Source: Actinomadura darangshiensis
GTDB taxonomy: Bacteria > Actinomycetota > Actinomycetes > Streptosporangiales > Streptosporangiaceae
Assembly (NCBI RefSeq): GCF_004349235.1
Contig: NZ_SMKY01000014.1
Span: 1-64,000, forward strand
Reading direction: 5' to 3'
Length of the DNA stretch: 64,000 nucleotides
The translations under genes were made by a program, and so were the position numbers. Under the pieces are notes generated by a model. It was not told the origin of the DNA. It searched no databases and saw nothing but the letters and a program-made list of their open reading frames with translations. Positions 31,830 through 38,506 of the stretch are shown piece by piece; positions within the stretch are counted from its first letter, which is position 1, and every line of letters starts with the position of its first letter.

Positions 31830-32183
31830 TCATGTCTCCTTGCACGTGGTGTAACGGATGTCGTTGCAGAGGGGCTCCAAGTCGCGAATAAGTCGCCGCT
31901 CAAGGTCCATCTGCTCGATGCCCTCGACGAGGATCCAGGCGAAGTCGATCACTCCGACCGGGTGCCGCAAGGCGTAGCGCAGTTGAGGGTTGTGGCTGTA
32001 GTCGTGGTGGGTGTCGAAGCGGTCGTAGAGGTCGTCAGTCCGCCCGATGTACAGGCACCCCCGAAGGTCATAGATGAGGTAGACCCCTCCTCTCTGCGGT
32101 AGATCGAAGGAGTAGCTCGGCCGGAAAGGCACCTGCCCATCAAGCTTCAGGGGCCCGACACGCAGGCGCACTTCTCGATCCAC
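31830..32183 (-). CDS. Small GIY-YIG nuclease-domain protein
   Basis: A 117-residue single-domain protein. It has GVYLIYDLRGCLYIGRTDDL (GVY at 33-35, YIG at 45-47), the conserved Arg55, a His pair at 59-60, the metal-binding Glu95 and a late Asn107, so the catalytic set of the GIY-YIG fold looks complete. Such stand-alone domains can cut or nick DNA. The GTG start has a strong GGGAGGG five bases upstream. It is the first gene of a two-gene operon with the DGQHR gene and is preceded by two matching palindromes. Confidence 0.8.
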   Translation of the reverse strand: MDREVRLRVGPLKLDGQVPFRPSYSFDLPQRGGVYLIYDLRGCLYIGRTDDLYDRFDTHHDYSHNPQLRYALRHPVGVIDFAWILVEGIEQMDLERRLIRDLEPLCNDIRYTTCKET

Positions 32184-32196
32184 CAGAGCCCTCCCA

Positions 32197-32246
32197 GTGT
32201 TTGCACAAACACGATGGCTGTTGACCGTACTCTAGTTTGCGCAAAC
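32197..32246 (-). promoter_or_regulatory. Two palindromic operators before the GIY-YIG/DGQHR operon
   Basis: GTGTTTG-CA-CAAACAC (32197-32212) and GTTTG-CG-CAAAC (32235-32246) are perfect inverted repeats sharing the core GTTTGCRCAAAC, with centres 36 bp apart. The first ends 14 bp upstream of the GIY-YIG start codon. They lie in the only gap between int and the cargo operon (123 bp), so they probably control cargo expression. The cognate regulator is not known. Confidence 0.6.
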
Positions 32247-32306
32247 AGTCAACTCGTTGTCGCGAATCGAGCCGAGGGAGCCTCCACCCTCGGGCAGCTA
32301 AGGCCG

Positions 32307-33674
32307 TTAGCCGCCGAGGGCGTCGTCTATGCGCGCCTCCCACACGTGGTCGTGACCGGCGATGACCTTGGCGTAGATCTTCAGCAGCACCTCCACACTG
32401 TGGCCTGCCCACTCGGCGACCTGGGTGGGCGGGACGCCGGCATTGAGCCGTAGGGAGACGCCTGCGTGCCGTAGGTCATACGGGCGCCGGGCGAGGTCGG
32501 ACGCCTCCTCGGCAGGCGTCAGGGCGAGCGTGCGCGCCTTGTGCCACGTGCGCCCGTAGCCGGACGGGAGGAGCACTCCCCCGCGCTCCGTGCGGAACAG
32601 GCGGCCGTCTGGGGCGACCCCATAGCGGTTGATGTGGTCCCGCAGGATCCTCACGAGTTCCGGCGGGATCGGCACGGGCCGCTTGGCCCTACGGTTTCGC
32701 CCTTTGAGCCCACGATCGTCGTGGTACTCCCCCGAATCAGTCCACTCGGTTCCGACCGATGGCTTGGAGCTGGCGAGCATCAGCCGTCCCCATCCCGTCG
32801 CGGGCAACTCACAATCGGATTCGCGCAGAGAGACAACCTCGCCGGGCCGCATCATCGCGTAATAAATGCACGCGAAGAACGCGACCATTCGAGGGCCTCG
32901 CCGAGGTCCGGCGTAGCTGACCGCCGTGAGGAGTTCCGTCATTTGGCGCGGCGAAGGGACGACGGTCGGGTCTACTTCTTCCCACACGCCGTCTTCTTCG
33001 GTCGGCTTCCAGTCGAGACCGTCGATGGGGTTCGATGCAAGGCGCTTCCGCTGAACGGCGTACTTGAGCACGTTGTAGAGAACGCGGCGGCGCCGGGTGT
33101 AGTAGCTCGCCGCGGCCGGGGTCCCGTCGAGCTTTCGAGCACACGCGCCGAGGGCAAGCGTGATGCCCTCAAACTCGGTGAGGTCGGCCAGCAGTACGGA
33201 TGCCTTGCGGACCCAATTGAGCGCGGCGGCCACCTCGGCGGGTTGGTCGGCATCGCGCCGGTTCTTGTTGTACTCCCAGCGGCGGAGCGCATTCCGCAGC
33301 GTCTCCGAGTCGGGCGCGCCCTTGTGGTTCGCCGTGAGCGCGACTGTGACGGCGGTGAGCGTTTCAGCGATGGATATTCGTTGTTTGGCGGACACCTTCC
33401 CCCATCGGTCGTCTACGTAGTCCCGCGCATGCTGGTACCAGCTCACGGACAGGACCGCGCGAATCATGGACTCGGGTAGCCCGCTCTCGATGTCGAATGC
33501 CTCGCCGCGCCGCGCGGCTTGGATGAGTTCCGACTTGTAGCTGTTGGCGAGTTCCTGCGTAGTGAACGGCTTGGTCTGGACCTTGCCACCCACTCGCCAC
33601 CGAAGGGCGTAGGGCCGTTTCCTGCCCTTCTTTACCGTGACGTTCCAGAACCGGACGTCGTAACTCTTGTTCAC
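32307..33674 (-). CDS. int: Tyrosine-type site-specific integrase of the AICE
   Basis: A 455-residue tyrosine recombinase. The N-terminal part (residues 1-60) is an arm-binding-type domain, a SAM-like core-binding domain covers about 75-235, and the catalytic domain has Arg276 (MMRPGEVVSLR), the box II PYDLRHAGVSLR with Arg402, His425 in AGHS and nucleophile Tyr434 (LLKIYAKVI). It mediates recombination between attP and the tRNA-Arg attB. GTG start overlapping the xis stop as GTGA. Unlike many AICEs, int is not next to att; the GIY-YIG/DGQHR cargo lies in between. Confidence 0.93.
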   Translation of the reverse strand: MNKSYDVRFWNVTVKKGRKRPYALRWRVGGKVQTKPFTTQELANSYKSELIQAARRGEAFDIESGLPESMIRAVLSVSWYQHARDYVDDRWGKVSAKQRISIAETLTAVTVALTANHKGAPDSETLRNALRRWEYNKNRRDADQPAEVAAALNWVRKASVLLADLTEFEGITLALGACARKLDGTPAAASYYTRRRRVLYNVLKYAVQRKRLASNPIDGLDWKPTEEDGVWEEVDPTVVPSPRQMTELLTAVSYAGPRRGPRMVAFFACIYYAMMRPGEVVSLRESDCELPATGWGRLMLASSKPSVGTEWTDSGEYHDDRGLKGRNRRAKRPVPIPPELVRILRDHINRYGVAPDGRLFRTERGGVLLPSGYGRTWHKARTLALTPAEEASDLARRPYDLRHAGVSLRLNAGVPPTQVAEWAGHSVEVLLKIYAKVIAGHDHVWEARIDDALGG

Positions 33675-33865
33675 GCGGCCCTCTCTTCAAGGCTGGAAAG
33701 CCAGTTCTCGAAGTCGACTCGGCGGATTCGAAGCTTCCGGTTGGGCAGGACGGTGCAGGGCGGCGTCTTGCCGAGGGCGCGCCACCGTTGCCAGGTGCGA
33801 CGTGTGATGTCGAGTTCTTCGAGGATTTCGGGGACCGTGATCCACTTGCTTGACCTCTTGGCCAT
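33671..33865 (-). CDS. xis: Excisionase-like MerR/AlpA-type HTH protein (Xis)
   Basis: A 64-residue winged-helix protein: WITVPEILEELDITRRTWQRW followed by RKLRIRRVDFENWL, the typical helix-turn-helix plus wing of actinomycete Xis proteins. The ATG at 33865 is preferred over the longer frame because the conserved domain starts there. Overlaps int by 4 bp. Confidence 0.85.
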   Translation of the reverse strand: MAKRSSKWITVPEILEELDITRRTWQRWRALGKTPPCTVLPNRKLRIRRVDFENWLSSLEERAA

Positions 33866-33973
33866 AGCGGGAATGCACCTCCGCGGAGCGGCGTGAGTGG
33901 GTGGGATGACCTCCACCGGCGGCGGGCTTGGTGGCTTGTGCGCCGGTGTAAGCGTGGCGGTGGTGGGAGGGGT

Positions 33974-34148
33974 AGCCGTACCAGCCGTACCAGCCTCTTT
34001 TTTGCTGGTCAGGTGCGGTACGGCTTGGCGGGTGGTACGGCTTGAGCCGTACCAGGGGGCGGGCGTTGGTACGGCTTGAGCCGTACCAGTCGGGCAAGCC
34101 TCATTGGGTCTGACCTGCGGTGTTGAGGCTGGTACGGCTGGTACGGCC
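33974..34148. repeat. Array of nine GGTACGGCT/AGCCGTACC nonamers, candidate replication origin or Rep site
   Basis: Copies lie at 33974, 33983 (inverted), 34017, 34034 (direct), 34045 (inverted), 34068 (direct), 34079 (inverted), 34131 and 34140 (direct; the last ends GGC C). Two pairs form identical 20-bp palindromes GGTACGGCTTGAGCCGTACC at 34034 and 34068, 34 bp apart, and the copy at 34017 is 17 bp before the first. The array spans the gap between the DUF3631 gene and xis and reaches into the 3' end of the former. Location at the end of the replication operon suggests an origin, partition or transfer (clt-like) locus. Confidence 0.65.
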
Positions 34149-35288
34149 TACCCCCGGCAGGGATAGGACGGTGGCCGGGCCGGTGTCGCCGGGCGGGGTG
34201 TCGTCGGTGGGGCAGTAGCGCGCCCATGCGTCGGTGAAGTCGGCGCGGCGGTAGCCCTTGGCTTGTCCGGTCTGGAATCGGATGGTGTCGGATCGGATCT
34301 CGTATTCGCGCAGGATGGTGCCGAGTTTCATGGCGCTGAGTCCGTTGGGTCCGTAGTCGCCCCAGGGCGCTTCCGGTTCGGCTTTGAGCCGGTCGAGTAG
34401 GACGGCGGTCGGTAGGGCGGTATCGGTGCCGAATGCGGTCCGGCAGTCGGTGAGCAACCGCAGGCGGGTGGACATTTCCCCGTTGTCGTCAGCGTCGGCG
34501 GTGAGGGCGACAACGGCGGCGCGGGCGCGGTCGGGCCAATGGGCGCCGGCGTGGTCGGCGACGGCGACGAGGGGTTCCCAGGTGTCGGCGGCGCGGTCTT
34601 CGACGGGCATGGGCGGTTCGGCCGCTTCGAGAGTGGCGAGGTTGGCGCGCAGCCATGCGGCGAGGTCGGCGGCGAGTTGGCGGAGCGGTGGGCGGTCGCG
34701 GCGGTGCCGGAACGGGGCGACGGTTTCGCCGGGGCCGCGGCGGCGCATGCGGATGACGACGGCGCGGTCCTCGATGGTGTCGGGCATGGCGCCGATTCCG
34801 GCGAGTGCGGCCATGGCGAATGTGGGGATGGACTCGACTCGGTTGGCGTTGGCGTCGTACCGCTTGGCCGGGCGGTTGCGCTGGTGTCCGGCGTTCAGCA
34901 GCCCGCGCAAGTCCTCGTTGCCCTCGGCTTTCGGGCCAAAAATGGTGTCGGCTTCGTCCACGAGCAGGGTGGGCGGGTCGTCGGTGATGGACCGGTAGAC
35001 CGCAGCCGGGGAGGAGTTCACGGTGATGAACGGGGCGTGGCACGTGGCCTCCACCACGTCCAGCAGCCGGGATTTTCCGCACCGCTTTTCTGGGGCACGG
35101 ATGACCAGACGCGGGGCGTGCGGCCAGGCGGGTTGCGCGTGCGTGGCGGCGATCCACAGCGTGACCGCGTCGGCGGCCTGCGAACCCGGCAGGATCACGT
35201 ACCGGGTGAGGGCGGCGCGCAGCGAATCGAGCAGCGCGGCACCGTCCACCGGTTGACCGTCCGAGGTGGCGGGGTTGGGTGTGGTCAT
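34101..35288 (-). CDS. DUF3631 ATPase/helicase-like replication protein
   Basis: A 395-residue protein with a P-loop-type motif (IRAPEKRCGKSRLLDVV) and Walker B (LLVDEADTIFG), followed by the DUF3631 domain with HQRNRPAKRYD and the C-terminal winged-helix-like end (LGTILREYEIRSD). It resembles the helicase partner of plasmid and AICE prim-pol proteins. The ATG overlaps the prim-pol stop as ATGA. Its last codons lie inside the GGTACGG repeat array. Confidence 0.82.
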   Translation of the reverse strand: MTTPNPATSDGQPVDGAALLDSLRAALTRYVILPGSQAADAVTLWIAATHAQPAWPHAPRLVIRAPEKRCGKSRLLDVVEATCHAPFITVNSSPAAVYRSITDDPPTLLVDEADTIFGPKAEGNEDLRGLLNAGHQRNRPAKRYDANANRVESIPTFAMAALAGIGAMPDTIEDRAVVIRMRRRGPGETVAPFRHRRDRPPLRQLAADLAAWLRANLATLEAAEPPMPVEDRAADTWEPLVAVADHAGAHWPDRARAAVVALTADADDNGEMSTRLRLLTDCRTAFGTDTALPTAVLLDRLKAEPEAPWGDYGPNGLSAMKLGTILREYEIRSDTIRFQTGQAKGYRRADFTDAWARYCPTDDTPPGDTGPATVLSLPGVGRTSRTSLNTAGQTQ

Positions 35289-36226
35289 GCTGCGTTCCCC
35301 CTGGTGATGGTGCGCGGGTTGCGGGCGCCGGCGGCGAGCGCGGAGCGGATGGTGGCGCGGGCGTCGGCGGGTGTGAAGGCGTTGGGGCCGGTGCAGAAGT
35401 GGACGGCGGCGGCCTCGTACAGCACCGACCCGGCGAGATCGGCGTCGAGAGCGCCAGCGCCGGCGAGGCGGCCGAGGTTGTAGGCGGCTTTGTTGAGCGC
35501 GTGGTTTCGGCCACCGGTCACCGCGTCGGTGACCCGTTCGGCTTCCCCCTTGAGTGCCGCTTGGACGTAGGCGGGCAGGTCGGCAACCGTCCCGGCAACG
35601 TTCGGGGCACCCAAGAGGGGAGCGGGCGGCGTGGTGAGCAGGTGGGCCAGCCACGCGGGGAGCGGGGCGGGCGCGGTGTCGTGGGCGATGCGGTAGGCGC
35701 CGGCGCCGTCGGGCAGGTCCACGTAGCTGCCGGGCGCCACGACGTAGCCGCCGGCGGCGCGGGTGTCGATGAGCCAGCCCAGACCGGTGCGGTACCGGCC
35801 GGTGGTGTTGCGCAGCCGGGCGCCGCGCGGCGCGGTGAAGTACAGGTGCGTGCCGCCGCGGCGGGTGGTCACGGTGAAGGTGTCGAGCGGGAACGCCTCG
35901 CCGTGCCGTTCGGCGAGGACGGCGAGCACGTCGGCGCCCTCGTTGACGCCCGGCATGTCCCACTCGGGCGGCGGGGTCTCGCCGGGCTTGGGCGTGTCGA
36001 GGTCGACCACCACCAGCCCGGACGGGCCGCACGCAACCGCGACGTTGAACGCCGGGCCGCGGCTCCAGAACGCGCGGATCCGGGCCGGGTCGGTGGTGGC
36101 GTTGGCCTCCCAGTCGGTGAACCGTGGCAGGGGTTGCTTGTCACCGGGGCGCAGCGGGAACACCTGCCAGCCGCGCGCCGCGCACGCCAGCGCCGCGGCG
36201 GCGAGGTTAGTGCTCAAAATCGGCAT
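35285..36226 (-). CDS. Bifunctional DNA primase/polymerase (prim-pol) of the AICE
   Basis: A 313-residue protein. The N-terminal WQVFPLRPGDKQPLPRFTDWEANATTD and the acidic catalytic VVVDLDTPKPG, then TTRRGGTHLYF (histidine motif) and DTRAAGGYVVAPGS, are the prim-pol signatures. Such proteins prime and copy the excised element. The ATG start at 36226 is inside the previous gene (13-bp overlap). The C-terminus is helical (GGRNHALNKAAYNLGRLAGAG). Confidence 0.88.
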   Translation of the reverse strand: MPILSTNLAAAALACAARGWQVFPLRPGDKQPLPRFTDWEANATTDPARIRAFWSRGPAFNVAVACGPSGLVVVDLDTPKPGETPPPEWDMPGVNEGADVLAVLAERHGEAFPLDTFTVTTRRGGTHLYFTAPRGARLRNTTGRYRTGLGWLIDTRAAGGYVVAPGSYVDLPDGAGAYRIAHDTAPAPLPAWLAHLLTTPPAPLLGAPNVAGTVADLPAYVQAALKGEAERVTDAVTGGRNHALNKAAYNLGRLAGAGALDADLAGSVLYEAAAVHFCTGPNAFTPADARATIRSALAAGARNPRTITRGNAA

Positions 36227-36498
36227 GTGCGGCCCATCCCCCGGCAGGTGGAGCAGAAGGTGACGCGGGCGAGGAACTCCACGGGCGCATCGGGGCAGAG
36301 CGCTTCCCACTCGGCGGCCGGGGTGCTGATCACGGCGAGGTCGTCGCGGGCCAGCACAATGAGTGCCTGACCACGTGGCAGCGGCAGGACCGCGACCACG
36401 GGAATGGTGCCGATGCCACGGACGTAGATCGCGTGGCCGCGGCGGAGTTCGGCGGTGGTCCGGGTGACCGCCGCCGGGCTTTTGGTTGGGCGCGTCAT
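36214..36498 (-). CDS. Small hypothetical protein of the replication operon
   Basis: A 94-residue protein not recognised by family. It has a beta-rich middle (RGIGTIPVVAVLPLPRGQALIVLARDDLAVI) and a C-terminal CSTCRGMGRTC motif that could bind zinc. Starts at the ATG sharing one base with the stop of the upstream PAPS-reductase-like gene; it overlaps the prim-pol start by 13 bp, so it is embedded in a translationally coupled operon. Confidence 0.6.
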   Translation of the reverse strand: MTRPTKSPAAVTRTTAELRRGHAIYVRGIGTIPVVAVLPLPRGQALIVLARDDLAVISTPAAEWEALCPDAPVEFLARVTFCSTCRGMGRTCRF

Positions 36499-37595
36499 CA
36501 CGCTGCCCTCCCGGTGTCCGGGGTACCGCTGGCGCACGGCGGACCGGCCACGGTCGGTGCGGTCTGCGCAGCAAGCGCGCGGGCGGCATCAGTGCTCATC
36601 AGCCCTTGGTCGGCCCAGACCTGGAACAGGTCGGTCTGTCCCTCCCGCGGTGCGGGGCAGGATGAGCAGAGCCGCCCGGCGACCGTACCGGGCTTGATGG
36701 TGCTGCTGCCTGCGGGTTTCCGTCCCCACTTGCAGTTGGTGATGCCGAGGTCGGCGGCCTTCTGTTCCAGGGATCGGATGCGGTAGGCGGTGCGGGGGTA
36801 GAAGAACTCGATTTCGTCCAGCTCACCGGGTTTGGCGTAGGAGCCGCACAGGCACTCGGCGGACATGTGTAGGTGGTCGGTGACCTCGTTGCGGGGCAGC
36901 ATGAAGCGGCGCTTGTACTCGGTCATCTGGGCGTTGGTGAAGTGCACGATGGGCGAGCACCACACGATGCCGCCTTGCGGGTCGATCTCTTCGGCGTTGC
37001 GGAACCGGCGATCGGACTCACCCCACCGCATCCCCGCGAGATAGAGCACTTTGCGGGTCCGGCCGGACTTGCCACCGAGGATGGTGGCGCGGTTGCGCTG
37101 CAACGGCTCGTCCTTGAGCCGCCGGTACATCACCTTGTGTCCGGCAGGGCCAGGGAAGCCGAGCCAGACTTGACGCCGGCCGGCGTTGGGGCCAGTGCGG
37201 GCGATGACCTTGCCGAGCACGAGGTCTTCGTAGGAGTCGCGGGGGTGCAGCTCACGCAGCGGCAGACCCCAGGCGGCGGCGGTGTCACGGACGTATTGGC
37301 GAGTGTCCTCGATCCCGATGCCGGTGTTGACGTGCACCATGCCGTCATCGGGTGAGGAGTCCAGATAGCCGCGGACCAGGTGCGCCAGGACGGTGGAGTC
37401 GTTGCCACCCGACACCAGCGCCTGCCGCGCGATGATCGGGTACCGGTCGAGGGCCTCGCCGATGATGTCGTGGCTGCGCTGGATGGCCTCATCCAGCGTC
37501 CGCGCCGGTGGCGGCACGTCGGCTTTTGCGGGCTGCCCGCCGACGGTGTCGGGCATGCCGGGCAGCATGGTCGCGGTGACGATGCGGCGGCCCAT
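36498..37595 (-). CDS. PP-loop PAPS-reductase-family protein
   Basis: A 365-residue protein with the ATP-pyrophosphatase PP-loop SGGNDSTVLAHL (residues 62-73), the HVNTGIGIEDTRQYV strand typical of CysH-like enzymes, and Cys motifs (ECLCGSY, NCKWG, CSSCP) that could hold an Fe-S cluster. Similar genes occur in actinophages and AICEs; DndC of the phosphorothioation system belongs to the same superfamily. No sulfate assimilation genes are nearby, so a role in DNA or tRNA modification, or in coping with host defence, is more likely. ATG after GAGGAG; it overlaps the previous stop as TGATG. Confidence 0.78.
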   Translation of the reverse strand: MGRRIVTATMLPGMPDTVGGQPAKADVPPPARTLDEAIQRSHDIIGEALDRYPIIARQALVSGGNDSTVLAHLVRGYLDSSPDDGMVHVNTGIGIEDTRQYVRDTAAAWGLPLRELHPRDSYEDLVLGKVIARTGPNAGRRQVWLGFPGPAGHKVMYRRLKDEPLQRNRATILGGKSGRTRKVLYLAGMRWGESDRRFRNAEEIDPQGGIVWCSPIVHFTNAQMTEYKRRFMLPRNEVTDHLHMSAECLCGSYAKPGELDEIEFFYPRTAYRIRSLEQKAADLGITNCKWGRKPAGSSTIKPGTVAGRLCSSCPAPREGQTDLFQVWADQGLMSTDAARALAAQTAPTVAGPPCASGTPDTGRAA

Positions 37596-37945
37596 CACGC
37601 CTCCTCAGGAAGGATGATCAGGCCCTCGGGCGTGAGCACGAACTCGTGTCCGTGCTCGCACGTCCACAGGTCGCCGAGGGCGTCGGGGGCGAGCGCGGCC
37701 CAGCAGGTGACCTCGGTTCGGCAGTACGGGCAGTCGGGGCCGTCGGTGACGGGCCAGCGGACGGTGGGGATGGAGAAGTCGGCGGGGCAGGCTCGGCAGC
37801 GCCAGACGTTGACCTCAGCGCCGTCGGCCATGGTGGCCGGGCCGATCCATGCCACGTCGGCGGGGCGCTGGCACGTGGGGCAGTCAGGTCCGGCCAGCAG
37901 CGGCCATTGCTCGACAAGCGGGAGTTCGGGCGGGTTGTGCGTCAT
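37595..37945 (-). CDS. Zinc-ribbon protein
   Basis: A 116-residue protein with three CxxC-type knuckles (DCPTCQ, CRACP, DCPYC) and a CEHGHEF motif, so two zinc ribbons are likely. No known family recognised. The ATG is preceded by GGAGG; it overlaps the start of the PAPS-reductase-like gene. A 148-bp gap upstream separates it from the next gene. Confidence 0.65.
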   Translation of the reverse strand: MTHNPPELPLVEQWPLLAGPDCPTCQRPADVAWIGPATMADGAEVNVWRCRACPADFSIPTVRWPVTDGPDCPYCRTEVTCWAALAPDALGDLWTCEHGHEFVLTPEGLIILPEEA

Positions 37946-38093
37946 GATGGATGGACCTCCATTTCGCGGGTCCTCGTTGGGGCACGTGAGCGGTTGGGTA
38001 GGGCGGTCCGGCGGCGTGCTTGGTGGCTTGTGCGTCGGGCCGCCCGTCTTGCTGTTGGGCGGTCGGCGGCGCCGTCGGGGGCCGGTCGAGTGG

Positions 38094-38363
38094 TCAGCGG
38101 CGGTTGCGGTCGAGGTTCTTAAGGTGGGTCCAGATCCGGCGGCCAGCGCGCAGTTGCGCGCCGCGGCCTCCGCAGCGGTTGCAGTAGCGCCAGGCGCGGC
38201 CGGACGGGGAGCGGAACCGTCCCGCACCCTGGCATTTACGGCAGGCCCGATACGGCCAGATCACGCAGTGGAGCAGGTAGCCGGCGGCGGCGAGCGTGGC
38301 GAGCAGGAGCCACATGCCGGTGGGGTGGGCGGTGTGGCTAGCGGTGGCGAGTAGGGGGCTCAC
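38094..38363 (-). CDS. Membrane-anchored zinc-finger protein
   Basis: An 89-residue protein with one transmembrane helix (GMWLLLATLAAAGYLLHCVIW) followed by CRKCQGAGRFRS and CNRCGGRGAQ, a DnaJ-like CxxCxGxG zinc module. GTG start with GGGAGG five bases upstream. Such small proteins are frequent in actinomycete conjugative elements; function unknown. Confidence 0.65.
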   Translation of the reverse strand: MSPLLATASHTAHPTGMWLLLATLAAAGYLLHCVIWPYRACRKCQGAGRFRSPSGRAWRYCNRCGGRGAQLRAGRRIWTHLKNLDRNRR

Positions 38364-38456
38364 AGGTGCCTCCCGGGGCGGTTTTTGGCATGGGTGCAGG
38401 TAGGGGTCGCTAGATGCTTGATCACAGGTGGGGATGGGTGTGGGTCGCTAGCCGGG

Positions 38457-38494
38457 CCGCTAGGTCTAGCGGTGGGGGCCGCTAGACCTAGCGG
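38457..38494. repeat. Nested CCGCTAG palindromes forming a 16-bp hairpin after tra
   Basis: CCGCTAGGTCTAGCGG (38457-38472) and CCGCTAGACCTAGCGG (38479-38494) are each palindromic and are exact reverse complements of each other, with a TGGGGG spacer. Two more CGCTAG hexamers lie at 38408 and 38446. It may be a terminator for the tra transcript (12 bp beyond the stop) or a protein-binding locus. Confidence 0.5.
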
Positions 38495-38506
38495 GCCGGT
38501 CGGGTG

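Noticed and set aside
33974-34148. CRISPR array
   Set aside because: Repeats are only 9-20 bp, occur in both orientations with short irregular spacers, and no cas genes are present.
30545-37595. Phosphorothioation (Dnd) system built from the DGQHR and PP-loop genes
   Set aside because: No DndA, DndD or DndE genes, and the PP-loop gene is part of the replication operon 5 kb away; the resemblance is only at superfamily level.
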